The notes under the pieces were generated by a model, which saw nothing but the letters and a program-made list of their open reading frames with translations, was not told the origin of the DNA and searched no databases. A program made the translations under genes and the position numbers. 64,000 nucleotides of DNA from positions 134,053,989-134,117,988 of the forward strand of contig CP136068.1 of assembly GCA_032622095.1 (NCBI GenBank). Reading direction: 5' to 3'. This stretch comes from Siphonodentalium dalli (taxonomy: Eukaryota; Mollusca; Scaphopoda; Gadilida; Siphonodentaliidae). Below are positions 44,340 through 56,510 of this stretch, piece after piece. How positions within the stretch are numbered: the stretch's first letter is position 1; each line of letters opens with the position of its first letter.

Positions 44340-46072
44340 CACTCCCCAACCTTTGTCAAAATATTCAACAGAGAAGAATTTCACACCTGACACAACATTA
44401 GTTGGAAATTTCACATCAACAATAGGTTGAAAATGTTCTTGTAGTTTAATTTCAAACAATTTATTGAGTGAAATTTATTGTTGTTCAACCAATATTCGCA
44501 TATTTTCCTTCTTTTTGTCCAAATTTTGGACTGAAATGGGCATCAACATTTCCAACCTTATAGGCGGTGCCATGTTGGAAAGTTTGTGTCCTGGTCCCTC
44601 CCTCGTGGCCAGTAAAAACTGATATTAATTTTAAGAATACAATATTGTCCTACATTTGGTAAAAATTGTCATTAGTCAGAACTTTTCCAACCTATGTAGG
44701 GTGTCGGGTTTAAAATTTCCAAACACTAGGAATGCTTGAGGCTAGTCTAGATGCTAAGATTTCGCGATTTTCGTGTCCAGATAAAACACTGCTTATTTGT
44801 ATAATGAAAACAATAGTTTAATACATTTGGTCAAAATTGAAATGAAATGGTCATCAGTTGACAATACCGGGGAGTATGAGGTTTGAAATTTCGCTTGAGG
44901 TCAGTATTGATGCTAGGATTTCGCGATTTTCTTGCTTAGTTTAGTTCTCTCAGACCGGGCCGACTATGGGTGTTATGATTTATGCAATTTTCATGTTAAG
45001 ATATATGAATATCTCATACTGGGTATATGCATAGGCTATGAGGCCTGAGCACTTATGTGTATAACCGTACTACAACGGGTGCAAGTGGAATTATTCAAAA
45101 CCTTATGATTCACGGGGGTGCATTTGAAATTTCGCAAGGTGGACACCCTCCCCAACGGACATCATCTAGCCACGTCCCCGAGCTTGCAGTGCGACTTCAA
45201 TACCGCACGGCCACCACAAAGCTACCCAAAACATATGAAGCTCAATTCGCCGCTGTATTCCGACGTCACATGCACTTGGGAGTTAGGACAATATCATTAT
45301 GGCCATATTAATGTTGCTGTGTTAGAGGTACAAGTTATATGCCTGGGTTTGAATCCCACCCATTCAAACAAAATACACATTATACATCGGCGCCTTATGT
45401 GTTATGTTATAATTATATGGTAGCTGGCATGTACACAGGGTAACGCTCGACATGTCTTGGAGACAAATACATATAATATGCAGCCGTAGGCGTGCCAACG
45501 CATATATCATACACCTAACACAGCTACCTTAAAATCAGTCACCTATATATAGGCTATATATATGTGTACATGCGACATCGAAATACATCGGTCACTTTTA
45601 TGGGAATGATCGAATGCTGACCATCTCACCTAAAATCCCCAAATGGCTGTGATCAAATATCACCACTGGGACAGTAAACTGGTTTATCATATATAAATTA
45701 AAATATATGTTCCGAACTCCACAAATAGTTGTCAATTGAAAGTAGTAGATAAATGTGAATACCATTATGTCCCTTTTTGTAGTATTAAAAGCTGACAAAA
45801 ATATTTGGAATGATATCTCACATACAAAATCTAAGACATATACCATTTTTTGTTGGGTTACAAATGATTTTGATTTGAGAGTTCGGTTTCTTATAAGGCC
45901 AGAACGAATTGTAACCAATAAAAAATTTAAATTAAAATGTAAGATTCCTTTATATTCTGCATCAGTCCAGTTTGCTGGGGTTTTCAAATGCAATTGTTTT
46001 CACTGATGGGTCAGCAAGAGTTTCACATATAATGCCAATCAAATTTGTGGGATATTGGCATACCACGACATA
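44340..46072. other. No gene recognised; faint tRNA-like segment
   Basis: Around 45297-45367 a GTTGCTGTGTTAGAGGTAC phrase is followed by GGGTTTGAATCCCACC, similar in order to tRNA A and B boxes. It does not fold into an obvious cloverleaf, so a tRNA-derived SINE head is the most that can be said. Frames at 45598-46241 are unrecognised. Confidence 0.25.
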
Positions 46073-46080
46073 CTTCCTAG
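46073..46080. repeat. Target site duplication, left (hAT)
   Basis: CTTCCTAG here pairs with GTTCCTAG at 50878-50885 (7 of 8 bases), directly outside the two TIR ends. Confidence 0.8.
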
Positions 46081-46149
46081 TAGTGATGCGGACCGGACCG
46101 GACCGGATCACCCAAGGTGGTCCAATCAAGTACACATGCCTGGACCGGT

Positions 46150-46612
46150 CCAAAATTTTTGCAAAGGTAAAATGTTGTGCCGCCTGTTTAGGGCCAAAAT
46201 GGAACCTCTCGTCCCAGATGGCCGCCAAAATGGCGGCCTAAACTCGAACATTTGAAGTTTTTGCCTAATATCTTAAAGATCAATTCCTGTTGTTTTGATA
46301 ATGGTTCAGACTGGCGACTTTGATTAGGCTTATTCATGTTAATTCAGCATTGGAGCAATGAAAGATACCATAAATGGGGTCCCAGACTCATCTACACCCT
46401 CAAAAATTCGATTTTACAGAACGCGGTATAAAATTCCACAAAACTCGCCATTGTGATTACAGTCATATATTAACAAGAAATGGACAGAACTGTACAATGT
46501 AAGTTGGGCATACCAATATCTATAAATACTCCAATTCAATGAAACCATAATTGGCGCTTTGTCTCAAAATGGCTGCCAAAATGGCGGTCAAAATATGGAA
46601 AATGGCGGATAT
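46150..46612 (+). repeat. hAT-internal inverted block, left
   Basis: Matches the reverse complement of 49497-49955 over its length with about 8-12 percent differences by eye: TTTTTGCCTAATATCTTAAA, GGTTCAGACTGGCGAC, TTAATTCAGCATTGGAGCAA, CCATAAATGGGGTCCCAGAC, AAGAAATGGACAGAACTGTA. Confidence 0.88.
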
Positions 46613-48375
46613 TGGTCACAGTGTCATTCAATCCATTATAAGTAGTGGCTGATGAATAAAATTGACAAAATAAATACGAATGTATACCTCTTTATGATGC
46701 CATTATGCTAGCTCTATGTAAAGACTTAAAATCAGTACCAAAAATGCTGCCAAAATGGCCACCCGACGTGAAAAATACTGTTTTCTATCACTTCTGTTTA
46801 TCACTTGTTGCTGTCTGAACTGGGAAACAATGGGTATATTCTTCCAATGATCGTGTCAACTGATCATTACAGCAATGACATGTCTAATCGATTAGATAAT
46901 AGTTTACTCCGGGCCTTCACTAATAAGTTATAACGAATGTGGTATGAAATTTAACCAAAATCGACTTTGGGGTTTTGGTCACATTTGATATTGAGGGATG
47001 AGCAGATCTTGTCTACAAAATAATTGATCGTTTCTTTTATTTGTGAACATTCCATCTCAAATAGACAAAAATAAACAATAACTTTTATCTAATATGGCTT
47101 CCAAAACGAAAATGGTAGACTCTGCCAGCTTATCATATAATGGACTGAAGTTGTGAGTGGTGGATGCAGTTGATAGTTGGCTAATATACATGTATGTGGC
47201 TCATATACATACAAACTATTCATTTTCAATCTTTTGGTGGCTTCCCGCGGGTTGACAAAATCTCGACGCATCAGTGCTATAATGTCGTAACTCCATTATG
47301 GCGGGAACGGAGTATTTGATACCATTGAAAAAATCCAATCCGATGGGCCAAACTGTCTTTGCATTTGGATGACAAATATTCGCACAAACCAGTGAAGCAA
47401 ATGTCGTATCTCCAGCGATCTTTACAATTATTCGTGCTATGAGGTCGTATGTCCAACAGCAGCCAATCGGACGCTTCAGGTTGTCCACGTGACATCTGTT
47501 TTGTGTTTGTGAATTCTAAAATGTGTGCTATATGGTAGTATCTCCATGCTAGTCACGTGATCATTTGGTGATTTAAATTTTGTGATTGTTCCACACATTT
47601 CTGTATGGTGATGCACATGGGTGAATTGTCATAGTGTAGAATAGGCACTCTTTAGTTCATAGACACATGCGATTGCCACCATATTTAGCTTAATCTGCAT
47701 TTATTAGCACAAATTCATTACAGCACGGAAACGAATCGTCGCTGGCATACGCAAAATGTCATAACTCCAAACAAGCTATTTCTTTTTAAAAGAAAACGAG
47801 GGAGTAAACAGAAAACAATATGTGGTTCGATGAACAGCTAATGTCAGTTTCCATTGGGATAAATACAACAATACGCCATGCTTTGTCAACATTAGGAGAA
47901 ATGTTGTCTAAAACTTCAACCTTCAATTTCTCGGAAAGTTGAAAATGTGGGTTACATTATAGCACTGATGCGACGAAATATTAACTATTCGGGCTCGGCC
48001 ATCATTTTCCAGTTTCAAGCTGGGACTAAATGTAGCCCGTGGATTCCCCATTTCGACATGTAAGAAAGTAGTTTTACTCTGATCTCTTCCCAGATATCAA
48101 CTCGCCGGTAAATGTTGATCTCTTATGCTCTAGAAAATACGTGTACCAAATACATATCTGTATAAAGAAACTATCCCCATACATTGTTTACACATCGACT
48201 CCGTAAGTATGTGGAGGTTTTCTTGGACAAGCGGGATTTTCAAACCTCGAAACCGTCCGTACCAACAATAAAAGTTAATAGGAAATGACGTTGGATGATG
48301 TAGGTCTAGAGTACGTCGTCCGCATGAAATAGTTTTCGTGTAATTAATTTGCACATATTTCGTGCTCTGATTAGC

Positions 48376-48810
48376 ATGGATGAACGCCTTATGTGGCAGT
48401 TTGATTGTCTAGCATCCGGAAAATATCATGTTCATTGTTCACATTTCTTAGACAAACATGTTGTTAATCACCATGTTCATGTTGCATTTATATCCAATGA
48501 CAACCTTGAAATACCAGTTCATCAAGCTAAATGGTTGATACCTTTACACATACGGGTCAGATCCAGCCGTGGCGCACATTGTGTCCACATATCATTGATG
48601 AAATTCACTAAATGTGTAGAAGATATCGGTGCGTCTATCCACATGTATATACCCCACAGTCGCATGACACGGAAATGTCACATGGAGTGTGAAGGGTATA
48701 CAATGTATATATACGTGCGATTTTTCATTTTTCCTCTTGATATTGAAGAAAATAATTTTACTTTGAAACTCCCCAGCTCCGATAACCAACTTGCCCACCA
48801 AATTAAGTAA
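48376..48810 (+). CDS. Unrecognised 144-codon frame inside the hAT element
   Basis: From ATG 48376 (MDERLMWQFDCLASGKYHVH) the frame is uninterrupted to TAA. It is rich in His and Cys (HCSHFLDKHVVNHHVHV, later RKCHMECEGY) with no signal peptide or membrane segment. It does not resemble hAT transposase (no DDE-hAT or RW motifs). It could be a captured fragment, a small accessory frame or chance. Its length is above the average random frame in this AT-rich DNA. Confidence 0.25.
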   Translation: MDERLMWQFDCLASGKYHVHCSHFLDKHVVNHHVHVAFISNDNLEIPVHQAKWLIPLHIRVRSSRGAHCVHISLMKFTKCVEDIGASIHMYIPHSRMTRKCHMECEGYTMYIYVRFFIFPLDIEENNFTLKLPSSDNQLAHQIK

Positions 48811-49496
48811 ACTCCAGATTATTCGCTTTTCCCTCCTGTCCTTTACACTTTCGCCATCACTGGAAAACCCATTATAGCCTGATGCTTCCGGACTAGACCA
48901 CCGATGCCCATATATTTGATGTTCCGAATAGTCGTTATAAGTAGAAATATTGACACTGTGTTTTCAAATAATCCAGATTCGTAGCAATTTAATTTCTTTT
49001 AAATTAATTTCCAGATAGTCCCTCGTAATAAGTGGACATCGTGTTGGATCCTGTAGTATATACTGCTTAGTTGGAACATTACGGGCTGAACTGATTGTGG
49101 TAGTAGATTATTGGCAACATGTTTAATAGGTCTGTCATCGTTAGCTCACAACCGAAGTGTTGTTTCGGCTTTCCTCTGAGCAGAACTTAAATTTCGACAA
49201 TTTTCGGTGGCCATTTTGGTAGCCATCTTAGCAATTTGAATCGTGATTGGCTACTCACACCCACAAAAAACATTGATTTCAATCAATGATGTGTATTGGT
49301 GCCGAATTGGCGTTTTGTCGAATGGGTTTTCGTGATTAACTACATATTTGCCATTTTCATTATTATTGGCGACCATGTTGGACGCCATCTTGAATTCTGA
49401 TTTTGGATATGTTATACACGAGATTATCCAGCGTCGAATGACAACAAAACCACTTCTTTACCAATTCCTTATGGGTCTAACCCTCTGACGACCATT

Positions 49497-49955
49497 CTAA
49501 ATATCTGCCATTTTCCATATGACCGTCATTTTAAGACAAAGCGCCAATTTGGCTTTCATTGAATTGGAGTATTTATAGATAATGGTATGCCCAACTTACA
49601 TTGTACAGTTCTGTCCATTTCTTGTTGATACATGACTGGAATCCCAATGGCGATTTTTGTGGAATTTTATACCGTGTTCTGTAAAATCAAATTTTTGAGG
49701 GTGTATATGAGTCTGGGACCCCATTTATGGTATCTTTCATTGCTCCAATGCTGAATTAACACGAATATGACTGATCAATGTCGCCAGTCTGAACCATTAT
49801 CAAACAACAGGAATTGATATTTAAGATATTAGGCAAAAACTTCAATTTTTTGAGTTTAGACCGCCGTTTTGGTAGCCATCTGGGGCGAGGGGTTCCATTT
49901 TTTCTATAGATATGTGGCATAATACTTTACCTTCGCAAAAATGTTTACATTTGTA
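49497..49955 (-). repeat. hAT-internal inverted block, right
   Basis: Inverted partner of 46150-46612. Flanking it, a phrase GGATATGTT..GAGATT(A/G)TCC, CTTCTTTACCAATT and GGGTC(T/A)AACC occurs at 49400-49485 and again at 50085-50165 as a direct repeat. Confidence 0.88.
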
Positions 49956-50885
49956 TAAATATGTCAACATTTGTTCTCATAATGTCGAATTAATCTCAGT
50001 CAGAATATCTTTTGACTAAAGGAGGCCATGTTGGACGCCATCTTGGATCCTGAATTTTGCCCAACGCGGATTTTAGCGGACTTTGGATATGTTGTAGCAG
50101 AGATTGTCCCACGTTGAAGAACACCAAGATCGCTTCTTTACCAATTTCTTCTGGGTCAACCCCTTTCTTTGCGTACCACGACCACACTAGTTACTGAGTT
50201 CAGTGCATTGCAATGAGTCCATATATGTCAAAAGTTACATTGTTTGCCGATTGTATGCATCGTTGTCTGTCTCTGGTGGGATACACTGGGAACGATGCAC
50301 GATAATAGTATTTCTAGTAATGCGAACATGCACTAATAAAGTGTATTGGACAGATATATAGCTTGGGCCATATAATGTGTTATAACCAATCTAACATAGC
50401 ACTCAACTGATCGTGTGCATGATTCGTATCAGACTTATTTTCATTGAATTGAAATTTAAACGAAATAAACTCTACTGATAAAAATTATACAAAAGTGTAC
50501 TGTAATATGACTACTACATTAATATTGGAGTCTTGGAGATTGTGATGGCTGATTGTATAGTCCTGACAATTACAGTTATACACCTATGTACAACTACTAT
50601 TGGATTAATGTGACTGTCTTGTCTACAAAATACAAGATATTAATCACTTGAATGTGTAAATACATCGTTGCTAATTTATATGATGGCAAATACGCAATAA
50701 TATTCGCGATAGTTTATTATAACTGAAGTAAAATAGTGGACCGGACCGGAGAGTACCAGACCGACGGCAAAAAGCGGTCCGGTCCGTTCCAGCGACACCC
50801 GGTCCGGACCGTGGTCCACCCCTGGACTGCGGTCCACCCCTGGACTGCGGACCAGACTGGTCCGGTCCGCATCACTAGTTCCTAG

Positions 50886-51259
50886 TCAGATCTAGAAAAT
50901 AATGTATCCCCACATAATATATTTATTAATCAGTGCAGATGGTGGACACCTTCCAGTGATAATTTTCACCCAGAATATTGTCTTCCCCTAGTTTTCTGAC
51001 ATCATCAACTAAGATATATCCATTATTGGAGAGTGTTCATAAGAAATGCAATTCTTGACTATTTGTATTCTTTTATTATTAATTATTATATCATAATAAT
51101 AGTCTTATCAACAGAACACATATGCATGTACAATAAATATTTAGTACATCAATAATGAGCACACAAAGCTTTGAAACAATATTGAAAACAAAAAAATATA
51201 TAAACACATTCAGTTATTTGTAGATAATATACATGTTGAAACATTGACACTATTAGAAA
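50886..51259. other. No feature recognised
   Basis: AT-rich spacer between the hAT element and a CCAAGATGG-family copy. Confidence 0.3.
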
Positions 51260-51900
51260 CCACAGACAAAAATGTCAATGACCATGTAGCTCAGCTTGGA
51301 GAGAGGTTAATGTCATACATTACAATGGGTTGAATTATTATGAAAAGTTTAAGTCATACCAGACGTTTACCTGAATAGCCATATAAAGTTTGGGATCAAT
51401 TGGATAAAACATGATGGATGAAGGGTATGCCAAAGTATTTATTTATTCAAAGAGCAGCCATGTTTCTGACCAAATATTGTTCAAATTTGATAGCTCCCAT
51501 CTAGAAATGATAACATTTTTCCGATAAATGTTGGCTGCAGAGTGTGGCAATGGATTCAATTAAGAAATCCAACATGTTTAACTAAATTTGGAAAACTTTG
51601 AAGACTTCCATCTAATGGTCAACCCACAGTTCCATATGAAGTTTAGGGGCGGTATGATAAGGAATGTGACATGTAGGATATGACAAAGAATTTAGTCGTG
51701 CAATTAGTAACAACAATATGGCATCTGGTACCCATGTAAATCAACAAAATTCACATCTTGTGGCAATGCATGAAAAATCCATATAAACTTTGGTGACAAT
51801 CGGATGAGAGATGTGAACTGTTTGTTGTACTAATGGAAATTTATGATGGGCGGACAATGTTTGTGCTTGAATTTGTCAAGATGAGCTAAAGTCATATATC
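51260..51900. repeat. Second copy of the 24.15 kb element family
   Basis: Shares TGTCAATGAC, TAGCTCAGCTTGGAG, AAAGTTTGGGATCAATTGG, CTCCCATCTAGAAATGAT, CCATATGAAGTTTA and ATCGGATGAGAGATGTGA with 24153-25500 in the same order. It is shorter and lacks most CCAAGATGG units. Confidence 0.65.
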
Positions 51901-52975
51901 CATACCAAAACCATTACACATGAGGTCTATTCATCACACTTTTATCCTAGATATCTAGATGGTTAATACTTAAGTTGTCAGCTGTTGGTTTCAGCAAAAT
52001 AATTTTATACAGTTACACAGTGTTATTGACAGTGGAAGCGTCAGTGACACTACAGCTCAACTTGGAATTGGGATTATGCACTGGAATCTTTTGTGGGGAG
52101 GATTAACAAGCACTATACCGGTATATTGTAAACAGTTTGGTGTCCTTTCTAACCAATGGTCACTTAGTGTGGTCTGCCTGTTGTTGAGTGTACTGCTTAT
52201 TGCATACTTTTTGCCTACTGATTGTTTACATAGTTTAGCATTTGTTTAAGAACACAGATAACTAACATGGCAATAACATGCAATTTACGCGATGATTTTA
52301 AGAACAAAGTTTGTCTATGATACAATATTCTTTTTGTTTACAGAAGTGTTAACAAATATGGCTATTTTAATAGCAATACTACTGATAACACTTAAGGTAT
52401 CAGTAACATTGGCCTTTTCGGATATTAAAAGCACATAGTGTTCTAAACATACAACAATAACTAATGTGAACGAGAGGCGGATCACGATCTGCAGATGTTT
52501 AACACATACCTTGGCGACAGCTATGAGCTATTTTCATAAAACCTTACACAATCCTTTCCATGAGTGCAAAACTTTCAACAATTCAAGCCTTACTATTAAG
52601 TTCACAAGTGGAATAACACTTATTGGGCACCTTGCTCACATTAACACAATGTTAACACAGATGTGGCTTTGATTTCAACCTATCAGTGACTCCAACACAG
52701 ATATGTCTTTTTGAGTGATAAAGCTAATTAAACTCAATTAAAAGTGGGACAGTTTATAGCTGTTAAATACAAAATAGTTAAGAAATTAAGTAGATAAACA
52801 CCATAGCAACTCATGTTATCCGTTTATTACAATGGAACATGAGACATAACATATTGTGTTATTTTTTATTAATATATGTAGTATCATTGCTATTTTTTTT
52901 TTATTATGTTTTGTGTCGGCTGCATATTAAAAATTCATAACAACCTATTAATATTCCACAACTAAAAAAACAATC
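51901..52975. other. No gene recognised
   Basis: At 52030-52080 a phrase GTCAGTGACACTACAGCTCA again resembles the end of the 24.15 kb family. The rest is AT-rich and unassigned. A 68-codon plus frame (52466-52672) has no known motif. Confidence 0.3.
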
Positions 52976-54560
52976 AATACCTGAACAACTATACAAGTGA
53001 GGAATGTATAGACCTGGATATAAAATATGATTGCTAATGATTGGCTATAAAGGTTAGTTTTCTTCTAAGCTGATCATTGGAAAGATACAATGTTTGTAAA
53101 CAGTTTAAATATAATTAAAGTTATGGTTAATATTTTCAAAACCATTCGATCCGATACAAAATTCTATACAGGTGAAGAATGTGTCATGATTATCACAGAT
53201 GTGATTATTTATAGAGTGGTCATGTACAAAATATTTAGCTATCACATTGTGTCATCAGGATTGATGAAGGAAGTTAATATATTTAAGCAAATAAACCAAA
53301 TGACCATCACTATGCAGGTCAGGGGGTGTGTTATCATAAACCGTGCCATAACTATAAACATAATCAATGGAAATATTTGAGTTATCAAATTGGATAGTAA
53401 GGGGTTAGTCTTACCCAAACTAATGAACTGATAAACACAGAGTAGTCAGTCTCAAGAATCCCAGCACTGTTAATATTATTCTGCAACCCAAATGCATTTA
53501 AGGGAATTTCAAAATAAGACATTTCCTCTAATGATGAATATTCAATTGGTCATGTATTGAAACACTGACTGAACCTGGCTCAAAGTGAAGGCGATAATTT
53601 AATATCGGTCTATCAGATGATATGTGTCTATCAACTGGATTTTAATCAAAAAATGGAGAATGATCAAATAAAAAACATGAGAAGACCATATGATGTGTGT
53701 AGAGGGTTAATCATTTTCGATGACATCATATGATGGAAGTAAGGAATGTGTGGAATAACTCTTTTCTAAGATATGACAAGAGTGTCTTTGTAAACAATTA
53801 ATGTACGTACCTGTTTCAACACAGAAAACAGAACTGGAATAAAGGGCTTTCAATTATAGTGTGATAGACGATAAAAAAGTCTGCAGTCATCAGTAGTTAC
53901 AAAGTACTATGGTTGTCCATAGCTATATATTGTCTCACTCCAAACCACAGGCCTGTTGTGTCATGTTCTCTTCAAATTTCACAGTGCATGGCAAACAGGT
54001 ATGAATTATTAAGGGCCATAACTCTGTTGAAATATATTGGATCAAACCGATATTTGAACTTGATCTGTATTTAGTTGTCAGAAATTCATATACCAAATTT
54101 GGTGTCTATCAGATGAAAAATGTTAGAGTCATCGTCAGGCTTGGATGAATTCTATTTAAAAACAAGAGTGGAAAGGGTTAACTAAACATTACCAAAATCA
54201 AATCCATACAGATAAAGAACGTGCTAAGAAAGACGTAGGTATGAAATATCAGGCAGATCAGAAGAAAATTGTTTGACTTAGATGCATCAGATAGCATTTG
54301 TGTGCAGTGTTAGTTATTTTCTAAACTGATCAACTAATCAACACCAAAAACTATACAGGTGAGCCATGTATCATCATAAACCAGCATATATGAACACAAT
54401 GGGTAAAATAATACATGAGTTATGGCATCGGATAGAACATGACCAGGTATGGATGGAAAGTGTTAATCATTTCTAAACTAACAACCGATCGATACCAAAA
54501 ACTATACAGGTGAGGGGTGTGTCATCATAAACGCGCAATTAAATTTGAACATGATCCGAT
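52976..54560. repeat. Degenerate repeat, about 146 bp unit
   Basis: A block with GTTAAT(C/A)ATTTCTAAACT, CCAAAAACTATACAGGTGAG and GTGTCATCATAAAC recurs near 53130, 53275, 54315 and 54465, with weaker traces between. The last two are about 146 bp apart. The 96-codon frame at 53090-53380 is a by-product. Confidence 0.6.
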
Positions 54561-54796
54561 AAAAAATACTTGAGTGTTGAGTGTTTTGTTTATCGCTCAC
54601 TATTTAATATCATTATACTATACTACTATATGGAAATAACACTCCACCCCATGTTCAATTAGGAACAAGATATGTGTCCCACTGTTGTGAGTAAACATAA
54701 ACATATAAATCAGGACTTAGCAAATAAAACTGAAATATATGGGTCACCCGACTCACCCTTTCCATGACTGGAGCTTCATGAAATTTTGAGAAAACC

Positions 54797-54870
54797 CTGT
54801 GCCAATGCATGTTCACATATATAAGGTAGCCTCACATATATAAGAGAATACATTGACCTAACATAATTTC
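54797..54870. mobile_element. Fragment of the 20.0 kb MITE family
   Basis: CCCTGTGCCAATGCAT, then a CTCACATATATAAGAGAATA segment and CATTGACCTAACA match the inner arm of 20039-20473. The TGTGACCC end is missing. Confidence 0.7.
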
Positions 54871-55068
54871 CTTGACCTTCAAAATCAGTTCATTCTCGTA
54901 TATATATGAGAGGGTCCCTTTAATACTACACCAACACAGACCCTGTTATGAAAGGGTTCATACCAATACTAATAATAAAATGTCAAACTGTATTTGTTTT
55001 AGACAGTGGTCAAAACATTGGATTAAACTGCATTCATCCAAAGGTTCCAACCCACTATCTGCTAGCTA

Positions 55069-55950
55069 ATGGAGCGTTCCACATAGGCCACGCCCACAGC
55101 GTAGTCCCGCCCAATGGCAATTTATTAGAATATATTCGACCAATCAGATGCCGAGCCGGCCGCTGGCTGCGGAGATCTTTTCGACGCCATCTTTCTTCAC
55201 CCTAATTTTGATATCCATGCATACATTCAGTGTTAAATTGGTTATATTCAAACAACTTTTTTGTTGTCAAATCATAATATACTGAGATTTGTATCTGCGG
55301 CATGATGTTACAAATTTATCCGTGATTATAACAGTGTTTTTCGTTTAGCATGACACTTGTCACAATTTTCACATTTAATGGCAAAACGAATGTATGTTCT
55401 CTGGTTTAGATATATTAGAGTTCAGTGATCTGTCTGTCTGTTCTGGTCCGTATGCAATTTTTCTTCCAGAACCCTTGATCGATTTTAACCACATTTGGCG
55501 TGGTGCCAACTTATATTTTAAACTAAATTTTTTAAACAAATAAAAATACTTTTGAATTTTTTTTTTGAATTTTTTAGCAAGAAGTTTCAATCTAAAAATC
55601 TTAAAAAAAAATTCAAAATTAAATAAAAAAAATTAAATTTTGAATTTTTTTTTTTTTAATTTAAAAAACAATTATTATTTTGTTTTTGTTCAACAGCAGA
55701 TCAAAGTTCAATCTAAAAAAAAAATAAAAAATTGAATCTCAATAATTTTTTTTAAATCAAACTGGTTAAAAGATCAAATTTGAACGAATCATATACATGA
55801 GTCTGTTTCAGCTAGTTAACATAATGGCAGGTGCTAATGTGTTCACGTCGGAAATCGATCTCGGGTAACAGAAAATATTTATGTGGATAAAGTATTTTCA
55901 CCCGTGGGCGGGACTACCGCTGTGGGTGTGGCCTCTGTGGAAAGCTCCAT
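55069..55950. mobile_element. TIR element ATGGAGC, TA target
   Basis: Left end ATGGAGCGTTCCACATAGGC, CACGCCCACAGCGTAGTCCC and its inverted match at the right end, both flanked by TA. TIRs are about 45 bp with a few mismatches and notably GC-rich. The 0.88 kb interior includes the sequence shared with 15090-15560 and long A/T homopolymer blocks. It has no transposase. A 85-codon frame into the left TIR (54948-55205) is not supported. Confidence 0.82.
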
Positions 55951-56274
55951 TAGTTTATAATGTGTTGCAGAGTGTCACCTGTATATAGTAAAGCCAGTGT
56001 ATTGCCATATCTACATGCACACATTGGAATGTCAAATAGCCTGTAAAACAACTGTAGTTAACAGAAGGAATTTAATATGCTGGGCAGGGATCTGGCTATA
56101 TGGTGGGGTTGGATGGACATAGTTGATAATGGGAGATGATGGTGATGTGGTGTGACCAAAAAAAATTAAACTTCTATAACCAAAAAAAGTCAAATTAAAA
56201 ATAAAAAACTTTAAAATTTATATAGACTTTATTTCATTTAATTGAGCAAGGATTCCAATCTAATATTTTTAAAG
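55951..56274. other. No feature recognised
   Basis: Spacer. A phrase ATTGAGCAAGGATTCCAATC near 56242 recalls the tails at 15510 and 60022, hinting at a shared repeat tail. Confidence 0.3.
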
Positions 56275-56510
56275 AGTTATGTCCCTGGCTCTACTCCTAT
56301 CATCCAAGGACCCTCCATACCAAATATAAGCTGAAGAGGCCTGGTGGTTTTTTAGAAATTGTTTTAAGAATTACTATGATGGGAAAAAGCTGTGGTGCTG
56401 GCTTTGCAAGTATTTGACTTGACAACCTTATTTTAACAAATCTGATAATGTGAGTCACACAGGGAACATCCACACCAAACATTCGGTCTTATGGTTCTGG
56501 GGGAAAAGAC
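56275..56510. repeat. Dispersed repeat R4, copy 1
   Basis: Carries CCAAGGACCCTCCATACCAA, TTTTAAGAATTACTATG, ATTTGACTTGACAACC, AACAAATCTGATAATG and GAACATCCACACCAAAC. The same order recurs at 58015-58460, 58690-58960 and 60060-60450. Confidence 0.75.

Larger units (their letters stand above)
46081..50877. mobile_element. hAT-type DNA transposon, probably non-autonomous
   Basis: The ends are TAGTGATGCGGACCGGACC and its inverted match (GGTCCGGTCCGCATCACTA), flanked by an 8 bp target duplication. TAGNG-type termini with 8 bp duplication are the mark of the hAT superfamily. The 4.8 kb interior has no hAT transposase frame that could be recognised. It holds a pair of inverted blocks of about 460 bp (46150-46612 and 49497-49955), a degenerate series of TGTCGTAACTCC phrases (47280-47770) and one intact 144-codon frame. 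Before the right end an 18 bp unit, GGTCCACCCCTGGACTGC, is duplicated. Movement would need a transposase from elsewhere. Confidence 0.87.

Noticed and set aside
45297-45367. tRNA-like A and B box phrases
   Set aside because: No cloverleaf or acceptor stem could be drawn, so it was not called a tRNA gene and is only noted as a faint SINE-like trace.
45972-46080. Peptide IVFTDGSA resembling the start of a retroelement RNase H domain
   Set aside because: Only eight residues agree, no glycine-rich continuation or second acidic motif follows, and the hAT element starts 100 bp downstream.
53090-53380. 96-codon plus-strand frame rich in Ile, Asn and Thr
   Set aside because: It overlaps the degenerate 146 bp repeat and has AT-rich composition typical of random frames.
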